A DNA stretch of 64,000 nt, from positions 2,666,001-2,730,000 of the forward strand of contig JAPEIS010000006.1 in the NCBI GenBank assembly GCA_029531795.1, read 5' to 3'. Every line of letters begins with the position of its first letter. The first letter of the stretch is position 1. Below the pieces are notes generated by a model. That model worked only from the letters and a program-made list of their open reading frames with translations, made no database searches and was not told the origin of the DNA. Of the stretch, positions 12,565 to 26,630 are shown piece after piece. This stretch comes from Sclerotinia nivalis (taxonomy: Eukaryota > Ascomycota > Leotiomycetes > Helotiales > Sclerotiniaceae). Position numbers and translations under genes: made by a program.

Positions 12565-14764
12565 TTAACTCCCGCTTGGTCCACCATGTGGACCTTTACC
12601 TCCATCAAGAAGTAACTTTGGTTTGATGAATCCTTCATCCAATTGTTTGAACCATGCTGCATGATCCTCGGCTGTTCCATGTAATAATTGACTGATTGCA
12701 CCTGAAGCAGTTATATGTGGTGCTTCAGGACGATTCGTACTGCCTGAAGTTGGGTAAGATGTTCCCATGTCACCACTATCTTGGGGTGGTGGTCTTCTTT
12801 TCGGTGGTCGATTGGCTGGTGGTGGAAGATCAGATGAATCGCTATCAAATTCTTCATCACTTGTACTACCAGTTCTACCAAGAAGATCCTGTTCACTCTC
12901 ATTTTCTTTTCTTCCATTGGAACCCTTCCGACTCATGCTTGCTGACCTAACATCTGGGCTAGCGTTACCACTTGCATAACTTCCACGTTCCGCTCCTCTA
13001 CGATTTCCTGATCTAGCAAGACCATCAAGTTGCATTGAACCATTACTTCGCCTTGGATCATTGCCAATTCCGGATCCAGAATGTTTGTAATAGTTTCCTC
13101 CAGAAATAGCTTCAATATCGAATTCATCGTCACTATCAATTTCCTCGACTACTCCAGTACGAATTCCGAGGATTTCTAACATACGTGCTGTAGTGCCACC
13201 GAAAATAATGACAGTAAGCACTACAACCACAAGGACGGTTGCTTTCAAAGCCCATGAATTCTCGCCGGTCATTCCAGCTGCCAATGCGACACCAACAGCT
13301 CCACGTAATCCGGCCCAGAATAACATTGCTTGATAATTGTAGGGTAATTCGTCTGCAACCTCTTGTCCTCTCTTCTTTGCACGATATCTAAGGAACCAAT
13401 TAATGAGTCTCGACAGAGGAAAAACAGCCGCGTATCGAGCGACGCAGATTCCAATGACGGTAACTATAATAAAAAGCGGCTTGAATTGTAGGTTCTTCTC
13501 TGTGAACAGAGATAATCCAAGGTAAATGAAGATGAAATTCTCCGATAATTGCGCAAGAACTTGAAACAAGTATTTGGTTGTAAGTTGTGTTCGGCGAGAC
13601 ATATTGTAATACGCATAATGCTTCAGAGTGATTCCACAAAACAAAAGTGTGACGATTCCTACTTTGCATCAGTATTTTACTTCGGAAGAAGGGGCTGTTG
13701 AAATACTAACCAGACATATGAAGGCCATTGGAGAAGAAATAGCTGGCATAAGCGATCAATACAATCAAACAGCTTTCAATCTTTGGAAATCTCCTGACAT
13801 ATGTGTACTTCAATCCCAAAGCTGTAGCAATCCCTATAATGATTCCGATAATCAAGCTTCCGAAGAACACTGCCAAGAAAATGCCGATACCTTCGAATAA
13901 ACTGAGAAAGCCCAAAGTTCCTGCATTACCACCTTCTTTATATCTTTGTGCTGTTTCGAATAATACAATTGCGATAGCATCATTGAGAATTGATTCTCCA
14001 AAGATGACTGTGTAAAGCTTTGGGTCGACCTTGTAGGTATTGAAAATCGCCAAAATCGTAACAGGATCAGTGGCAGAAAGTGTTGCTCCAACAGATATGG
14101 CATCGACGAATGTCATACTAACCCCATCAAGGGGAATTCTTGTATACAACCATAATACCAATCCTAGCACAATTGCCGATATGAAAGTCCCGGCGAACGC
14201 AAACGTAAGAATTGTTCCTATATTTCGGAAGAAATTCGCCTGATGTAATTCGTATCCGGATGCTAGAATAATCGGTGGTAGGAGTAGATTGAAGAATATC
14301 TGATCGTCGAAGCTCACAAGACTTTGTATTGAATTTCCAGCGCTGACTCGAAGGATCAAACCAATGGTCATACCTAGTTGGTTAATATCTACCCTACAAA
14401 CAGCTTGATCAACATAACTTACCAGCAAAGATAGAAATGGAGGTTTCGTGAACAGCTTCAACTTTCTTAATCTGAAGCAAATAACTTGTGAAGAGAGCTA
14501 CAATGAGTAACATAATCAAGATGAAGAGAGCCCATGATGAGAATATTTCCTTCTGTGATGAATCGGGTGCTATCGACAAGGGCAACTGTTAGTTGGGAAT
14601 CTCCTTCAGATATCGAATGAACTATAGCATACCATCAGGATCTTCTTCCTCGGATTGCCTCTCTATCACAAGATAAACATTAGCAGATGCGCAATATAGC
14701 AGATTGCTGGAGTCGCAAACATACTCAGAAGCTCGAAGGCTGAGCCTGCGATTGCGGCATACAT
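12565..14764 (-). CDS. nhx1: Endosomal/vacuolar Na+(K+)/H+ exchanger, Nhx1 type
   Basis: Five exons on the minus strand (14764-14725, 14662-14633, 14569-14423, 14373-13711, 13658-12565) join in frame to about 657 residues, normal for fungal Nhx1/NHE6-type antiporters. The first two exons are only 40 and 30 bp. Exon 3 carries the first membrane helix, SWALFILIMLLIVALFTSY. The core has FFNLLLPPIILASGYEL, the SATDPVTILAIF ion-binding segment with the conserved Asp, and FGESILNDAIAIVLFE with the ND pair. A later segment reads FWAGLRGAVGVALA, another NHE signature. The roughly 190-residue C-terminal tail is acidic, serine-rich and poorly conserved. The protein exchanges cytosolic Na+ or K+ for luminal H+ in late endosomes and vacuoles and sets luminal pH and vesicle traffic. 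Confidence 0.93.
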
Positions 14765-16158
14765 GATGAAGGATTGTTGACTGTTGCGATGATCTGATCT
14801 GATCTGAAATCTATCGAAGTAATATTGTAGGTTTGCGAGCGACAGTATAGTCGCTCAAGGACGAGCAGGGAATAGTAAAAGAACGACGCATGTATATCAC
14901 TTGGATGCAAGTGGAGAGGGGTGCTCTAAATGCGATTCTGGAGTTCGTGGGTTTTTGGTTGTGGAGAAAGATAGATTACCTAGGTTTTGTGGTTTGGAGT
15001 GAACTAATGATGAAGTAATGGTAGGTTATCTCTGGCCAGGTTGTCATTTGGTCATTTTATCAGATTAGATAGGTACGAAACATACAAAGCATCAAATTGT
15101 TGCGAATGGTGCAGAATAAAAAAAGATTTATTTAATTACTTGTTAATTAATTATATTACAAAGAAATATAGGATCCATTGTAAATTCTGTACTTGTTGAA
15201 ACCAAAAGTTATTTATACCGTTATTGATCTTACCCCCATCGTCTTCCTGGTCCTAGAGAAGCTAGGTAGTAGGTCTCACACTCATAGATACTGACATAAA
15301 TGCTTCTTTAGACGGTGAGGTACTCGAGTATTCCTAAGTCAGTGTCTGTATGAGTTGAGTTGTATGAGCATGTATACATAGCGGGGGCAGTTACATATAA
15401 AATTGGCTGTGGCGTTTGTTTCTCATTACGTATGCGTACCTATGCTTGAGAGGTCCGAATGTTCTAATAGTTTTTCGTTCTTTTCATTGGTCCTTAGTAT
15501 TCAGCCTCACTCTAAGCCTTACTCTTAGCCTTTTTTGTAATTGCGTTTGTTTTCAGCTTACATAATTTCAAGTCATTCGCTGTATCTCACCTAATCATCA
15601 ACCTTCACGTCGCATCGCATCAGTTGACAAGGAACGATTAAAACCTTTACATACCTATGAGTATTAGGTACTTATTCATCTCGCAGCCTCGCTGTTACTT
15701 AGGAAATATAATTCGTTTAATCTATTATTAAAATCCCCAATCCCCAATCATCCTAATATTTCGAGTTGTGCTACATCGTATTGATTTCGCACATGTACAG
15801 ATCTCGAATGTTCCGATGCACCTCATACCCATTTGACTCTTGCGCACTGATCCACCAGACCATCCCAGCAGACGAAAGTTGTTCCGCATGCACAGCAGCC
15901 TACCTCAGCCTCGTGATGCCCAGAATCCATAGGAACCAACTCGTTTCCGAATCCATTATTAACATTAACGCCTTGCATTTTCATTATTAACAACCTTTGA
16001 ATCCCATCAATCCAAGTTTCGGACAGACTGCCAACCTCAACAAAATCATAAACCGAACGAACTTTCCACAGATATACGATCGATTGAAAGAGAGGCCTTG
16101 GATATCCTTGACCGGAACTTTCGACTTAGGCCTGGCGGCCCTTCCCTACAACCAAGAT
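14765..16158. other. Divergent intergenic region between the exchanger and the disaccharide permease
   Basis: About 1.4 kb of promoter-type sequence for two divergently transcribed genes. The frame of the permease is open upstream to about 15997 but without an ATG. No other gene is seen. Confidence 0.5.
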
Positions 16159-18161
16159 ATGGCGGAAAATGACACAACGCGTTCTCGAGGGGAGGAACAA
16201 GGCGATGTACAAAGTTTAGATTCGGAAAGGGACACAGATACTCGAATGGACGACCCAAAACCTCCCAATGAGCAGTCACCGCTTTTGTCCCCGTCCGAAT
16301 CGGAAGAAGAGGAAGGTCTCATTCATGGCAGCAATATATTAAATAATGAATATGATACTTTTTCGGAAACAAAGGGAATATGGTATATGATACTTTTGAC
16401 CCTCAGTATAGGTGGTTTACAAGTCGCTTGGGGAGTGGAACTATCCAATGGAACTCCATATCTTTTATCATTGGGCCTGAGCAAGTCCTTGATGGCTTTA
16501 GTATGGATCGCAGGACCAATGTCAGGGGCTTTGGTTCAACCATATATTGGTATATTAAGTGATAGATGTCGATCACCATGGGGTAAAAGACGACCTTTCA
16601 TGGCTGTAGGTACCGCGGCTACCGTTCTTTCTTTAGTTTTCTTGGCTTGGGTAAGAGAAATAGTGGGAGGATTTCTAGGCCTGTTTGGTGCAGATAAAGG
16701 ATCAGAAGGCGTCAAAGTTACAATCATCGTTGTTGCTGTTCTACTAGTTTATATTCTAGATTTTGCTATAGCTACAGGTTTGTGCCAATTTACTAACACT
16801 AGAGAACCTACTGACTTTCCTTAGTACAAGCTGCCATTAGAACTTATATTCTCGATTGTGCTCCGAGTCATCAACAAGGTATTTAGTCATGCAAAATTCG
16901 TATTATCTGCAGATAAACTAATAATATTCATCGCTAGAAACTGCAAACTCCTTTGCTAGCCGCGTTATAGGTATTGGTAACATTGTTGCATACCTAGCTG
17001 GTTATATTGACTTAACAAAGTACTTCTGGTTCTTTGGAAATACGCAATTCAAAATACTCTCCCTGGTGGCTTGCGTGGCTCTTTCTACAACTGTCACCAT
17101 AAGCAGTGTCACCATCAAAGAACGTGATCCAAGTAATGAACCAATTCCAGCCGAAGCGAAATCAGGACTCCTAGCATTTTTTAAGCAAGTCTTCAAATCT
17201 ATCAAGCGTTTACCTCCTTTGACTCGTCAAGTTTGTGAAGTGGAGTTCTTTGCTTGGATCGGCTTCTTCCCTCAACTCTTTTATTCGAGCTCTTATGTCG
17301 GCGATATTTATGTTCAGCCATATTTAAGAGAAAATCCCAACATGACTCCAGCAGAAATCGATAAGCTTTACGAAAAAGCTACTCGTGTTGGGACTTTTGC
17401 TCTTTTGATGTACGCTATTACATCATTGTCTGTCAACGTTATTTTACCATTCTTCATCACCCCATCCTACGATACACCCTCGTCTAGTGGATCTATATAC
17501 TCTCACAAGAGTTATACAACACGTTTTTCACGCTTCATGGACAATCTCGCCATTCCCGGTTTGAACCTTCGTCGTGCATGGCTCATAAGTCACCTACTTT
17601 TCGCAGCATGCATGTTTTCCACTCTTATCGTACGATCGATTGCAGGAGCTACCGTTTTGATAGCTTTAGTTGGTGTTTCATGGGCTATGACATTATGGGC
17701 TCCATTCGCTATTATTAGCGCCGAAGTCAGTAAGCGTGATGCTGTACGTAGAGCACGGCAACAATCGATGGTCGGTGAGGATGATTTGGATGAAGATCAA
17801 GCTGGTAGGTTTTTCTTCATGATACAGTTGATCTTCGCTTCTAATTACTAACAATACCTCAGGCATCATCCTTGGTATCCACAACATGTCGGTAGCCGCC
17901 CCTCAAATCATCGCTACACTCGGTAGCAGTGTAATCTTCAAATTTATGCAAAAGCCCCGTGGAATACCTGGAGATAGAAGTTTCGCTGTTGTTATGGCTG
18001 CAGGAGGTTTCAGTACTTTATTTGCTGCATACCTCACTAGTAGAATTAAAGATGAAATTGAGGTTCCAGGAGAGGACAATAGAACTAGGGAGAGGAGCCG
18101 AAGTAGGACGAGACTTAGTAGGAGAAGTACAGAGACTCCGCTTATTATGGCTAGTGGGTGA
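16159..18161 (+). CDS. SUT-type alpha-glucoside (sucrose/maltose) H+ symporter
   Basis: Four exons, 16159-16777, 16825-16878, 16938-17804 and 17863-18161, encode about 612 residues. Introns are 47-59 bp. Exon 1 has an acidic N-terminus, then the first helix with GGLQVAWGVELSNGTPYLL and the SUT signature SDRCRSPWGKRRPF between helices 2 and 3. The 54-bp second exon encodes most of VQAAIRTYILDCAPSHQQ, a segment conserved in the GPH/SUT family; its correct continuation ETANSFASRVIGIGNI confirms both splice sites. The long central loop and charged C-terminus are usual for fungal members such as S. pombe Sut1. It imports alpha-glucosides (maltose or sucrose) with protons at the plasma membrane. 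No neighbouring glucosidase is seen. Confidence 0.92.
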
Positions 18162-19384
18162 TGCGAAGACGAGAAATGTGGGGTGTGCCTAAGGGACAGG
18201 AGATGCCGTTCGGATCAGGAAAGGTTGGCCTGCAGGCGGGTTCAGGGGTCAAAGTTTCTGTTGAATGGAAGTGGGAGTTGAAATCGGAGTCGGAGTGGGA
18301 AATGGAGGGGCATTGGTATTTCGGCATGATGAATGACATAGAGTGGAAACGAAGAATGAGTTGGTTTTTAAGTTTTTTGTACACGTACTATACCATCCAT
18401 GCATTTGAGATGTATATTATTTTTATACTTATTGCGTTGCGTTGTATTGCGTCGTATTGCCGTACAAGTTTGTGGATTCTGTGGTTTTGAAGTGTGGATT
18501 TTTGGAATGGAACTTTTTATGTGTAGGTATTGTATGTACAGAGAAGGGAAGTAGAGGTTTATTTGGGTGTGAGTGAGTGTGGGTGTAAGTATAAATATGA
18601 ATGTGAGTGTGAGTGTGAATGTAAGTATGAGTATAAATATGAGTATGAGTGATTGTGAGTGTAAGTGGTTCGGTGACGCAGAGTACGAAGAAAGGAAGGA
18701 ATGGGATTAGATAGGGTATCAAGATTTGATATATGATTATTGTTAAGACCTATGTCTCTCTCTAGAGTAAAGATAGCAAGCAACTAACTATCTAACTAAG
18801 TAACTAACTATCCGTGAATCATAATCATGTATTTGGAAATTGTTTGGGGGTTGGTGATTCATAGTCAACATGACGATAATCAGCATGATCACAGCACCCC
18901 TGGTAGAATATGGGTTTAAGTCGAAGAATATAATGTAATGCTATAATGTGTGAATATTTATTATAGGTGGTAGGTGTGGGATTGTGGATTTGGGGTTGTG
19001 AATGTGTATTTGTATTTTGCAGTTCATTCTTTTTGTTGTGTGATTGGAAATACGTAAGGATGTATGTATGAATATGAATATGAATATGCACATCCACATC
19101 CACATCCATATACAACATCCTCAAGGTCTATTTAAGAGATCATTCTACTGCTTTTTTGTTCCTTTTCTTTTTTCTCCTCGTTTTTTGCGTCGGGTAAGAA
19201 CTACAACTGCAAATACAACAAGTATCAAGATTTTAAGATTTTGGGAATAAAATTTACGGGGAAAGTTTAGATAAATATCAAACTGGTTGGATAATATCAA
19301 CCCGGAGATATTTAATTCAAAGACATCACATTAACTCGGAATTTACTATCATCAAATCAATCTCTAGCAGAACATATATCCAAC
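18162..19384. other. Intergenic with simple-sequence tracts
   Basis: At 18565-18665 there is an imperfect run of GTGA/GTAT words on the plus strand, and at 19060-19112 tracts of GAATAT and CACATC. These produce the histidine/threonine-rich minus-strand ORFs at 18429-18783, which are not genes. The last 100 bases are the likely promoter/leader of the ORF at 19385. Confidence 0.5.
18565..18665. repeat. Imperfect GTGA/GTAT microsatellite
   Basis: About 100 bases of alternating GTGAGT, GTAAGT and AAATATGA words, downstream of the permease gene and possibly within its 3' UTR. Confidence 0.7.
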
Positions 19385-22330
19385 ATGACATTCCCAGGGC
19401 GCAATCCCAACCTTAGAGATTCCGAACAGAGAGCTTCGATATCGGGAATGGAGCTCTCTACTTCCTCGCATACAGAAAACGCATTCACAGTCCTCATGAC
19501 TCAAGAGTCCACTGCGGGATACCAAAACCAAAACCAGAACCAAAATCAGCCGGCTGAAGATTCAGATAGAAATAATGAGCACGAGCAAGAGCAAGAGCAA
19601 AGAGGACGTCCACGAACGCGATCTTCCGATCACCCCCCAAATTCTACCACCACGAACAACAATCCATCCCCCAACCCATCCCCCCCAATTCCCACATCAC
19701 CACCCCTCCCTATCTCCATCCATCCACCCCCTCCCTCCCCAAATCATACCGCCACGGAAACAAATACCCACACACCCCGCCCCTTCACATCGATATCCCC
19801 TCCATCGACTCAAATCACCACACAAAGTATACGAGAATATATAGATGCGTATCAGTTTATGCGTCGAAGGGAGTTTGAGAGGAGATGTATGGTTCGGGAT
19901 TCTTTGGTTCCGGATTCTTTTTCGGTTTTGGGGGGTGGTGGGTTGGTTGGGGAGGGGGAGGGGGATGGGGATGGGGAGCGTTTTGTTTCAGAATCAGATT
20001 CTCATTCCGATGTCGTAGCTTCGCAGCAGGAAGTTGGTTTTGATCATAGAGAACCGGATAACGCACCTTTCATGTCAGCACCGGCACCGGTCGGCCGAAC
20101 ATCTAGATTGAGGCATGAAGATCAAAATCCGCAGGATGTAGGATCAGCGGGAATAGGGCCGCCACCATCTGAGTTTTATGCTTCGAGGAGGGAGAGGGGA
20201 AATCTGCAAGGTCAGCATCAAAATCCACAAGTTGAACAAGAGCCTGCAAATGGATCCGTGGGAATTGAATCACTACCCGCCGGAACACAAAACCCAGCAT
20301 CTGCAAGACAAAACCTTCGTCCAATCCCCATATTCGGACCAGAAAGCTGGAATGAACTCGCATCAGAAGCCAGAGATCGTAGTACATCACCTCTTGCGCG
20401 AAATAATGCACCCACAGATCCACCACCAATACAAACGCGAAATATCCACCAAGAAGATACCATTGTCTCCGCATACCCATATAGTCCGCATCCAGCTTTC
20501 TCTGCACAAAGACCAATAAATGGAAATCCTTATACTCAGGATTCCTCATCCCAAGGTCTTCCACCTGCTGATGACGATAGTACTTTATCACACGCACAAC
20601 GCAGATGGTTTTCAGCATCTATGAATGAATCGACATTAGTGTTCTCCGAGCGTAGCGATGTACTGACCTCACTCGCGCAAGCACAAACTCAAACTCAAGC
20701 GCCAGAGTTCGAATCCAATTCGACGCGCGGGCCCGAAGACCCATTTTTAGCCATTCCACCACCACGTCCACGCTTGGATATAGGACGCAGCTTATTGCGT
20801 ATAGAGGAACGAATAGAAGACCTAGGTCAACGATACTCCTTTGAAGTGATGGAACGAAGACATGTAGCTGAGACGGAGGGATCTGTTGAACAATTGGCGG
20901 TGATCAATAGACAGAATGTTTATCCGAGTATTGCGGATGCACTTTTTCGGTTGCAGAGGGATCTCAATAGGGTTAGAGAGGTGGTGCATAGGACTGCGGA
21001 GACGAGATCGGTTTCTCCTTCGAGTGAGGGGGAAGGTATGGGGGTGGGAGAGTCGGGGTTTGATCGAGGAGGAGCGTTTATGAGATCATGGTCCCCAGTA
21101 AGTGTTTGGGGAGATAATCAGAATACTCAATCTGTGACGCCGATGCGGGAACAACTTGGTACTTTTCAAATGGATACACAGAATAACGAATTCAATCCAA
21201 GAACCTATATCTCGCGAGATGTATTGCCGCATGAAAGAAATATTGCATTTCCAGATCCATCTCACCGTCATATGCCCGCCGAAACCAATAACCCAATAAC
21301 CAATATCTCGCGCAATATCTCACCGCACGAAAGACGTGATACATCTCCACACCCACCTCAACCTCGCATATCCACCGACCACGCAAATGAAATCGCAAAT
21401 ATAGAAGCGAGAAATCGAGCTAGTGCCGAGAGAACAGAGCATGAAATTGCTCGGATGAGATGGACGGTCGGGCCGCCACAACCCAATAGGTCGTCGATAT
21501 TGCCGCACGAGGAAAATGTTAGAAATGCCTCTAGGAGTACACCACGGGTTCCAAACCAGACGAGCAGAGAAGCAAGCGATGCTATGAATGGAATAATGAA
21601 TCCTCATACACCACGCCTACGACCAAGTACCAGCTACGAAAACCTCCGTTTACAGCGACAACTTGCTGCACTTCTTCCGTCCAACACTCAAAATGACGGT
21701 ACATCTCAAACACCCCCTGCACCACGTGCACGACTCTCCGATTCACAATTGAATCCCATTGGTTTAGCACCAGATCCTGATCGGAATATATCTCCACCTC
21801 CTCAAGTTCCTGACGCCCCCTCTAGGAATTCTTCTCAGTCTATTGCATCAGATCCCCGAACCTCTTCTCCTCATCCTTTATCTAGAAGCCACAGAAGCCA
21901 CAGAAGCCCATCACGTGAACGAAGTATATCTCCCATGGCCCAGCAACAATTCGACGCCATGAGATCATACCGAGACTACATACTGTCACAGAACCCCATT
22001 ACCGTGCACGACCATTTAGCCAAATGGCAATTCTACCTTGAAAAGTCCGCTTGGAGAATAGATGGCTGGTTCTCCGAAGAATGGTTGCATCGAGAAGGGC
22101 AATACACACTTATCCCTCCCGCTTCCAGCTCCATTTCCATCGAAGATGTCAGTGGGTCCATCCGCTTGGACGAGGAAATCCTCATTGCGTATTCTCTCAA
22201 TACATCTTGTGGAGTTAAGGAAATCTTGAGATTGGTAGTAGAGGATGGGATGTATGTTAGAGAAGCATGGTATTATATAGAATTGTGGAAAGAGTTTATC
22301 TTGGAATGGTCAGTGGATATTTTGATTTGA
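19385..22330 (+). pseudogene. 5' part of a long low-complexity gene, cut by a LINE insertion
   Basis: An open frame of 981 codons with no intron. It encodes a disordered protein rich in P, S, N, Q, R and E, with a QNQNQNQ run near residue 45 and a proline-rich block around 90-135. Only the last roughly 110 residues before the break look folded, with repeated W/Y/L patterns (for example YREAWYY-like segments). I recognise no family. The frame runs to EWSVD at 22304-22318 and then into retroelement sequence, adding three codons before a stop at 22328. The remaining 260 codons resume in the same frame at 28139, so the native product would have been about 1,233 residues. Both halves stay fully open, so the break may be recent, or the truncated product may still be made. 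Confidence 0.7.
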
Positions 22331-23345
22331 TTTGATTTGATTTGTTTATCGCCATAGGCCGCAGGCCGCACGTGCGTGCACGTGAAACCTTTAGCCACCG
22401 ATTCCAATTTGGACAAATGGCGCTCATAGGGGTTTTAGGCCTTTGAGTGGAGTACTAGTTAGTTAGGGGTAGTATATATATATATACAGTTTTTAAGAGT
22501 GTTAGGGTAGGGTTTATATGATTGCTGTCGCGAAAAGGGTTGAGTTATATAGCTTTGTGTTTTATTTTGTGGTCTCCTTTGTCTACTAGATCACTACTTT
22601 TGATTTCTTTCTCAATCTCTTCAAATATGTTTTATTGATTAGCTTTTTATATATATCCCCCTTTTTTTTTTTTTTTTGGAGTATTCTATCTGTTTTTACT
22701 AATCCTACAATTACCAATTGCGTTTGTCTTAATAATAATAAGGAAAAAATTTTTTTTTTTTTAAATAACGGCTATATATCGCGGGCAAATTTCTATATAG
22801 AATTTGGTAGCCTTTAGTTATTCAGCTAGTCTGGTTATACCAAGAGGGGAGCTTAGAAATCATGGAATAGTTTTAGAGGGGGGTATTTTTGTAAGCGTTT
22901 TATATGCTTTCTCTTTCTTGTAAAAGAACAAATGTAATGGGGTTTTCCTTTTTCTATAAAAGTAATATATAGAAGCAATAGTGTGATTAAAGTGTTTGTG
23001 GTATGCTGCAAAGTCTTTGTGTTGTGATCTAATTGTAAGGATGTAATATAGTGTAGCTTTTTTTAAGGAAAGCGATATTATATTATCTGTATGTGTGTAA
23101 AGTAAGTCCTTGTAGTACGAAAGGCTGACTGTATTTCATAATTGGGTATTCGCTTTGTACACATTGGTTTTCACTATCCTTTTAAAAGATGCTAACGTAC
23201 AAATCGGGTTTAGGGGGGAAGGTAATACAGCATCTTCTTTTGCCGTTTTGTCGGTTGCTTCGTTGTCCGGGATATTGAGATGCTCGGGGACCCAGCGGAC
23301 TCGAATTTTGTTCAGGGGAATATGTGGGAGTTTAGGTTTGGTAGT

Positions 23346-26300
23346 CTAGGCTCGGGTTAATATCAAAAAGTCCTCGAAAACCGATTGGGAGGAGCTATTG
23401 AAATGGGAGCCTAATCTAAGGATCACTTTGTAATTGTCTAGGAAAATCCAAAGATTTATAGCGAATTTGATTGATAGAAGGGTTAGAGCTTTTGTCGCTC
23501 TATTCATTGTAGCTTTGACTTCAGCATCGAAAACCTTTGTGTTGAAGTTCAATGAGAAAGAGTTATAGGCTACTTGAATATCAAATTGTATAATGATATA
23601 ATTGTTTCCAGTAGTGTTATTCTTGCTTTCGCTTTTGGAGCCATCGGAGAAAATTTGTATATCATTCTTTGGGATCAATGTATGAAAGGCTTTGAAATCC
23701 TCAGCCGCTTGCGTTTTTGATCTACCCTTCGGATCGGCTATTCGTTGTTTGGCTTTCTCTCTGGATTCCTTATACTCTTATATAGGGAAAGTGAATGGGT
23801 TAATTCGTTTAGTGATTGATAGGGCCTTAATAAGCCTTGTGAACTTTGTATCTGGTGATTGTTTGTTTAGGCTTTTAGCTTTGATCATTTTGTTAGTTTT
23901 AATTTGTAGAGGATGATAGGGATTCAATCTGATCGTTTTTGCAACGTATAATTGCGATACTAGGTTCAGCTCGATTTCTAAGGGTCGGAGTTTGGATTCT
24001 TCATACAATACTGTTGTATTGGTTGTTCTGAATATTGGGAGGATAGCTTTCACACAAGACAATATCACTTTGTTTAATAGATTCAGATGATTGTCTACCT
24101 GGTTCGAGATCCTATAATTCGGGAAGTTGGGTTTGGGTTTATCTCGGCCTGGCTATTATATTTCCGATACAAAATAGCATTTTTTCAAAGCACAGGCTAT
24201 AGCTATCCGTCTTGTAAGATAAAGAGGGATCCTGCGGTATGTATTGTTGAGGGATCGTATTGTATTAGCTACCTTGAAGGCTTTTGCAGCAAGGATTCGG
24301 ATATAAGGTTTGAAATTCAGCTTCCTATCGAAGTAAATTCCTAGCTATCGAAAAGGGCCGGGCCTTTCTTCGATTTTCAGACTATTAATCTGTATTGATA
24401 GAATCTCATTTAAAGCGCTATGCCCTTTGTAGAAATGAATCAATTCAGACTTTTTAGGGTCGAAAGTAATCCCTTCGGATTTCCCTCAATCCAAGATTTC
24501 CTATATATCGGCCTGAAATGTATCACAGTTTGTTTGTAGACTGTCGGACGAAACTAGTAGAGCAATATCATCGGCATATCCGAACCTTTTTGAAAGATTA
24601 CCCATCCAGAAAATAGGGGCAATGTAAAGCATAAACAGAATTAATGAGATCGGGGAACCTTGAGGTAGATTGTAATTCAATTTGGTTTTTGAGCCAATTT
24701 TGTTATCCAATTGTATTTGAATAAAGCGATTAATAGTAAAGAATTGAATTCATTTGATTAAATTGTTTAGCCAACCTTGCTTTCTAAATCGGTTAATCAA
24801 TCGACTAAAGAGGATTGCATCGAAAACGCCTTTTACATCTATAGTGAGTAGGATCGTTTTCAATCCCTTTTTTAATACTAATTCAATATCGTGGGTTATA
24901 TATGTTGTAAGATCCATTAAAGAGTATAATAGGAAAACACCGAACTGTTGACTCGCAAATACTTTGTATTTCAGAGTTAGTTATGATACCTTTTTTGCTA
25001 TAAACCTTTCTAGACTTTTTCCGAGGACCGAAAGTAATACAATAGAGTAATACAATCTTGGATTTGTATGATTGATTTTATTAGGCTTTGGAATGATCGC
25101 AATTGTAGCAAAACGGAAGCACTCTGGGTGATAGCCTAACTCAAAGCAGTTCTGGAAGAGAAACAGGACCAGATCTTTGATCAAAGGTTAAACAATTTGG
25201 ATAATCCTTATAGGGATCTTGTTTGCACTTGGAGCTGTATTACTTGCTTTCAAAATGGCTATTTCAAAGTCTTGTATATCAATGCTTGGGAAAGGGATAA
25301 TATAAGATAGGCTAATCGGAATTCCAAAAGGGATATCGTCGACCTCGGCTGAATTCGTTAATAAGTTTTTAACAAAAACCTTTCGTTTCTCTTCGATGGT
25401 ATTTGCTATCCTAGGATTTGTGGGATCTACCAATGAAGGGGACCGGAAGATGCCTGTAGTTTGGTACCATTTAGTTATCCGGAAGATGTTATTTATATTT
25501 TCGATTTTATTAATTTTTGAAGAATAAAAGGATTGTTTTGCTTTCCTAATCGATTTCCGATAAGTTCGTTTAGCTTCTGATGTCCTCGTGATTCTGTATA
25601 TTCATACAGCCTTATTGCAATCCTCGTTTTATTATAATTATCGGAGTAAACCATTCGTAGTTCTTTTTGTTAAACTTTTGTAAACATTTCTGAAGGATTG
25701 TATAAAGTTCAGAGTTAGTGTGTCTAGATCGTTGGTAGAGAATAGATTAGCAGGGATATCGAAATTGTACAACTCTATAGCTAATAGTTTTGTGAAGAGT
25801 TTATCGTTCAATAAATTTAACCGTAACTTCGGAATAGGCTTTATACCATAGCAATTCCAATATAAAAGGGTCTTTAAAGTTTTATAATCCGAAGTGCAAT
25901 CCAGATGTTCAACTATAAAGGAAATCGCTGTATATAGGCCTGATAGAAAGACTAGATCTAATACATTGCCTCTTGAATGTATTAGGATTCCGATTGATGA
26001 GATAAGACGAAGGTTGTATAAATTAGTTCAGTTTACAAAAGGTTCTACAAAAGAGAAGATGGGTATACAAAGGGGGTTCCAATTGGGATAATGTAAATTG
26101 AAATCGCCTTATATTAAAGTAGAATTCGTAGAGAACTTTTGTAGATTAAGAAGCGAATTGATCGCTTGATTGACCCCTATACAATTAAGGGGAACATTGT
26201 AAATGTTAACAATTGTGAAAACCGAATAATTTGAGGACGAGAATTGTAGGAAAATCAGATCGCGAGAGATAATAGGTCTTAATTGGTCTGTATGAAATCC

Positions 26301-26630
26301 AATTCCTTTTCTGATGTAGATAAGGACGCGAGGGGTGTTTTCCCAGTTATCCAAAGGGGTAAAGGTTTCGTAAAAGGGATGGGTTTTTGTGATTTTCCTT
26401 GCTACGTCCTTGTAGATATATAGTTCTTGGATCAGAATGATATCAATCTGATCTGTATTTACTAGAGCTAAAGCGAGTTCGTATGAAATCGCTCCTTTGC
26501 CTACGTTTGCTTGAATAATAGAAAGAGGTTTAGTTCGATTCATTAAAAGGGATATTAGAAAGGTTTGCGAATTCCGAGAATCAATTAGTAGAACAGAGGC
26601 TGGAGGGGGCAGCGGAATAGATGGACCCAA
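23346..26630 (-). pseudogene. LINE ORF2: endonuclease, reverse transcriptase, RNase H, broken by stops
   Basis: About 1,095 codons in a single frame, split by in-frame stops only. The apurinic-type endonuclease lies at 26560-26080, with IIQANVGKG, the metal-binding Glu in LIQELYIY, and a GDFN motif just after a stop. Reverse transcriptase lies at about 25400-24500, with IPKPNK, LPQGSPISLILF and the catalytic FGYADD box. RNase H is at 23678-23346, with DGSKSE, an acidic VFDAEVKA and IFLDN. These are the conserved blocks of Tad1-like ORF2. It would have copied the element RNA at a nicked target. The first in-frame ATG is at 26543. Confidence 0.85.

Noticed and set aside
15997..16158. Extended N-terminus of the disaccharide permease
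   Set aside because: The upstream open frame begins with TTG, not ATG; the first ATG is at 16159.
18429..18783. Minus-strand His/Thr/Tyr-rich ORFs
   Set aside because: Translation of the GTGA/GTAT microsatellite.
20103..20618. Long antisense ORF (171 codons) opposite the low-complexity gene, with others at 21086-21797
   Set aside because: Antisense shadow of a compositionally biased coding sequence; the plus frame is open for 981 codons.
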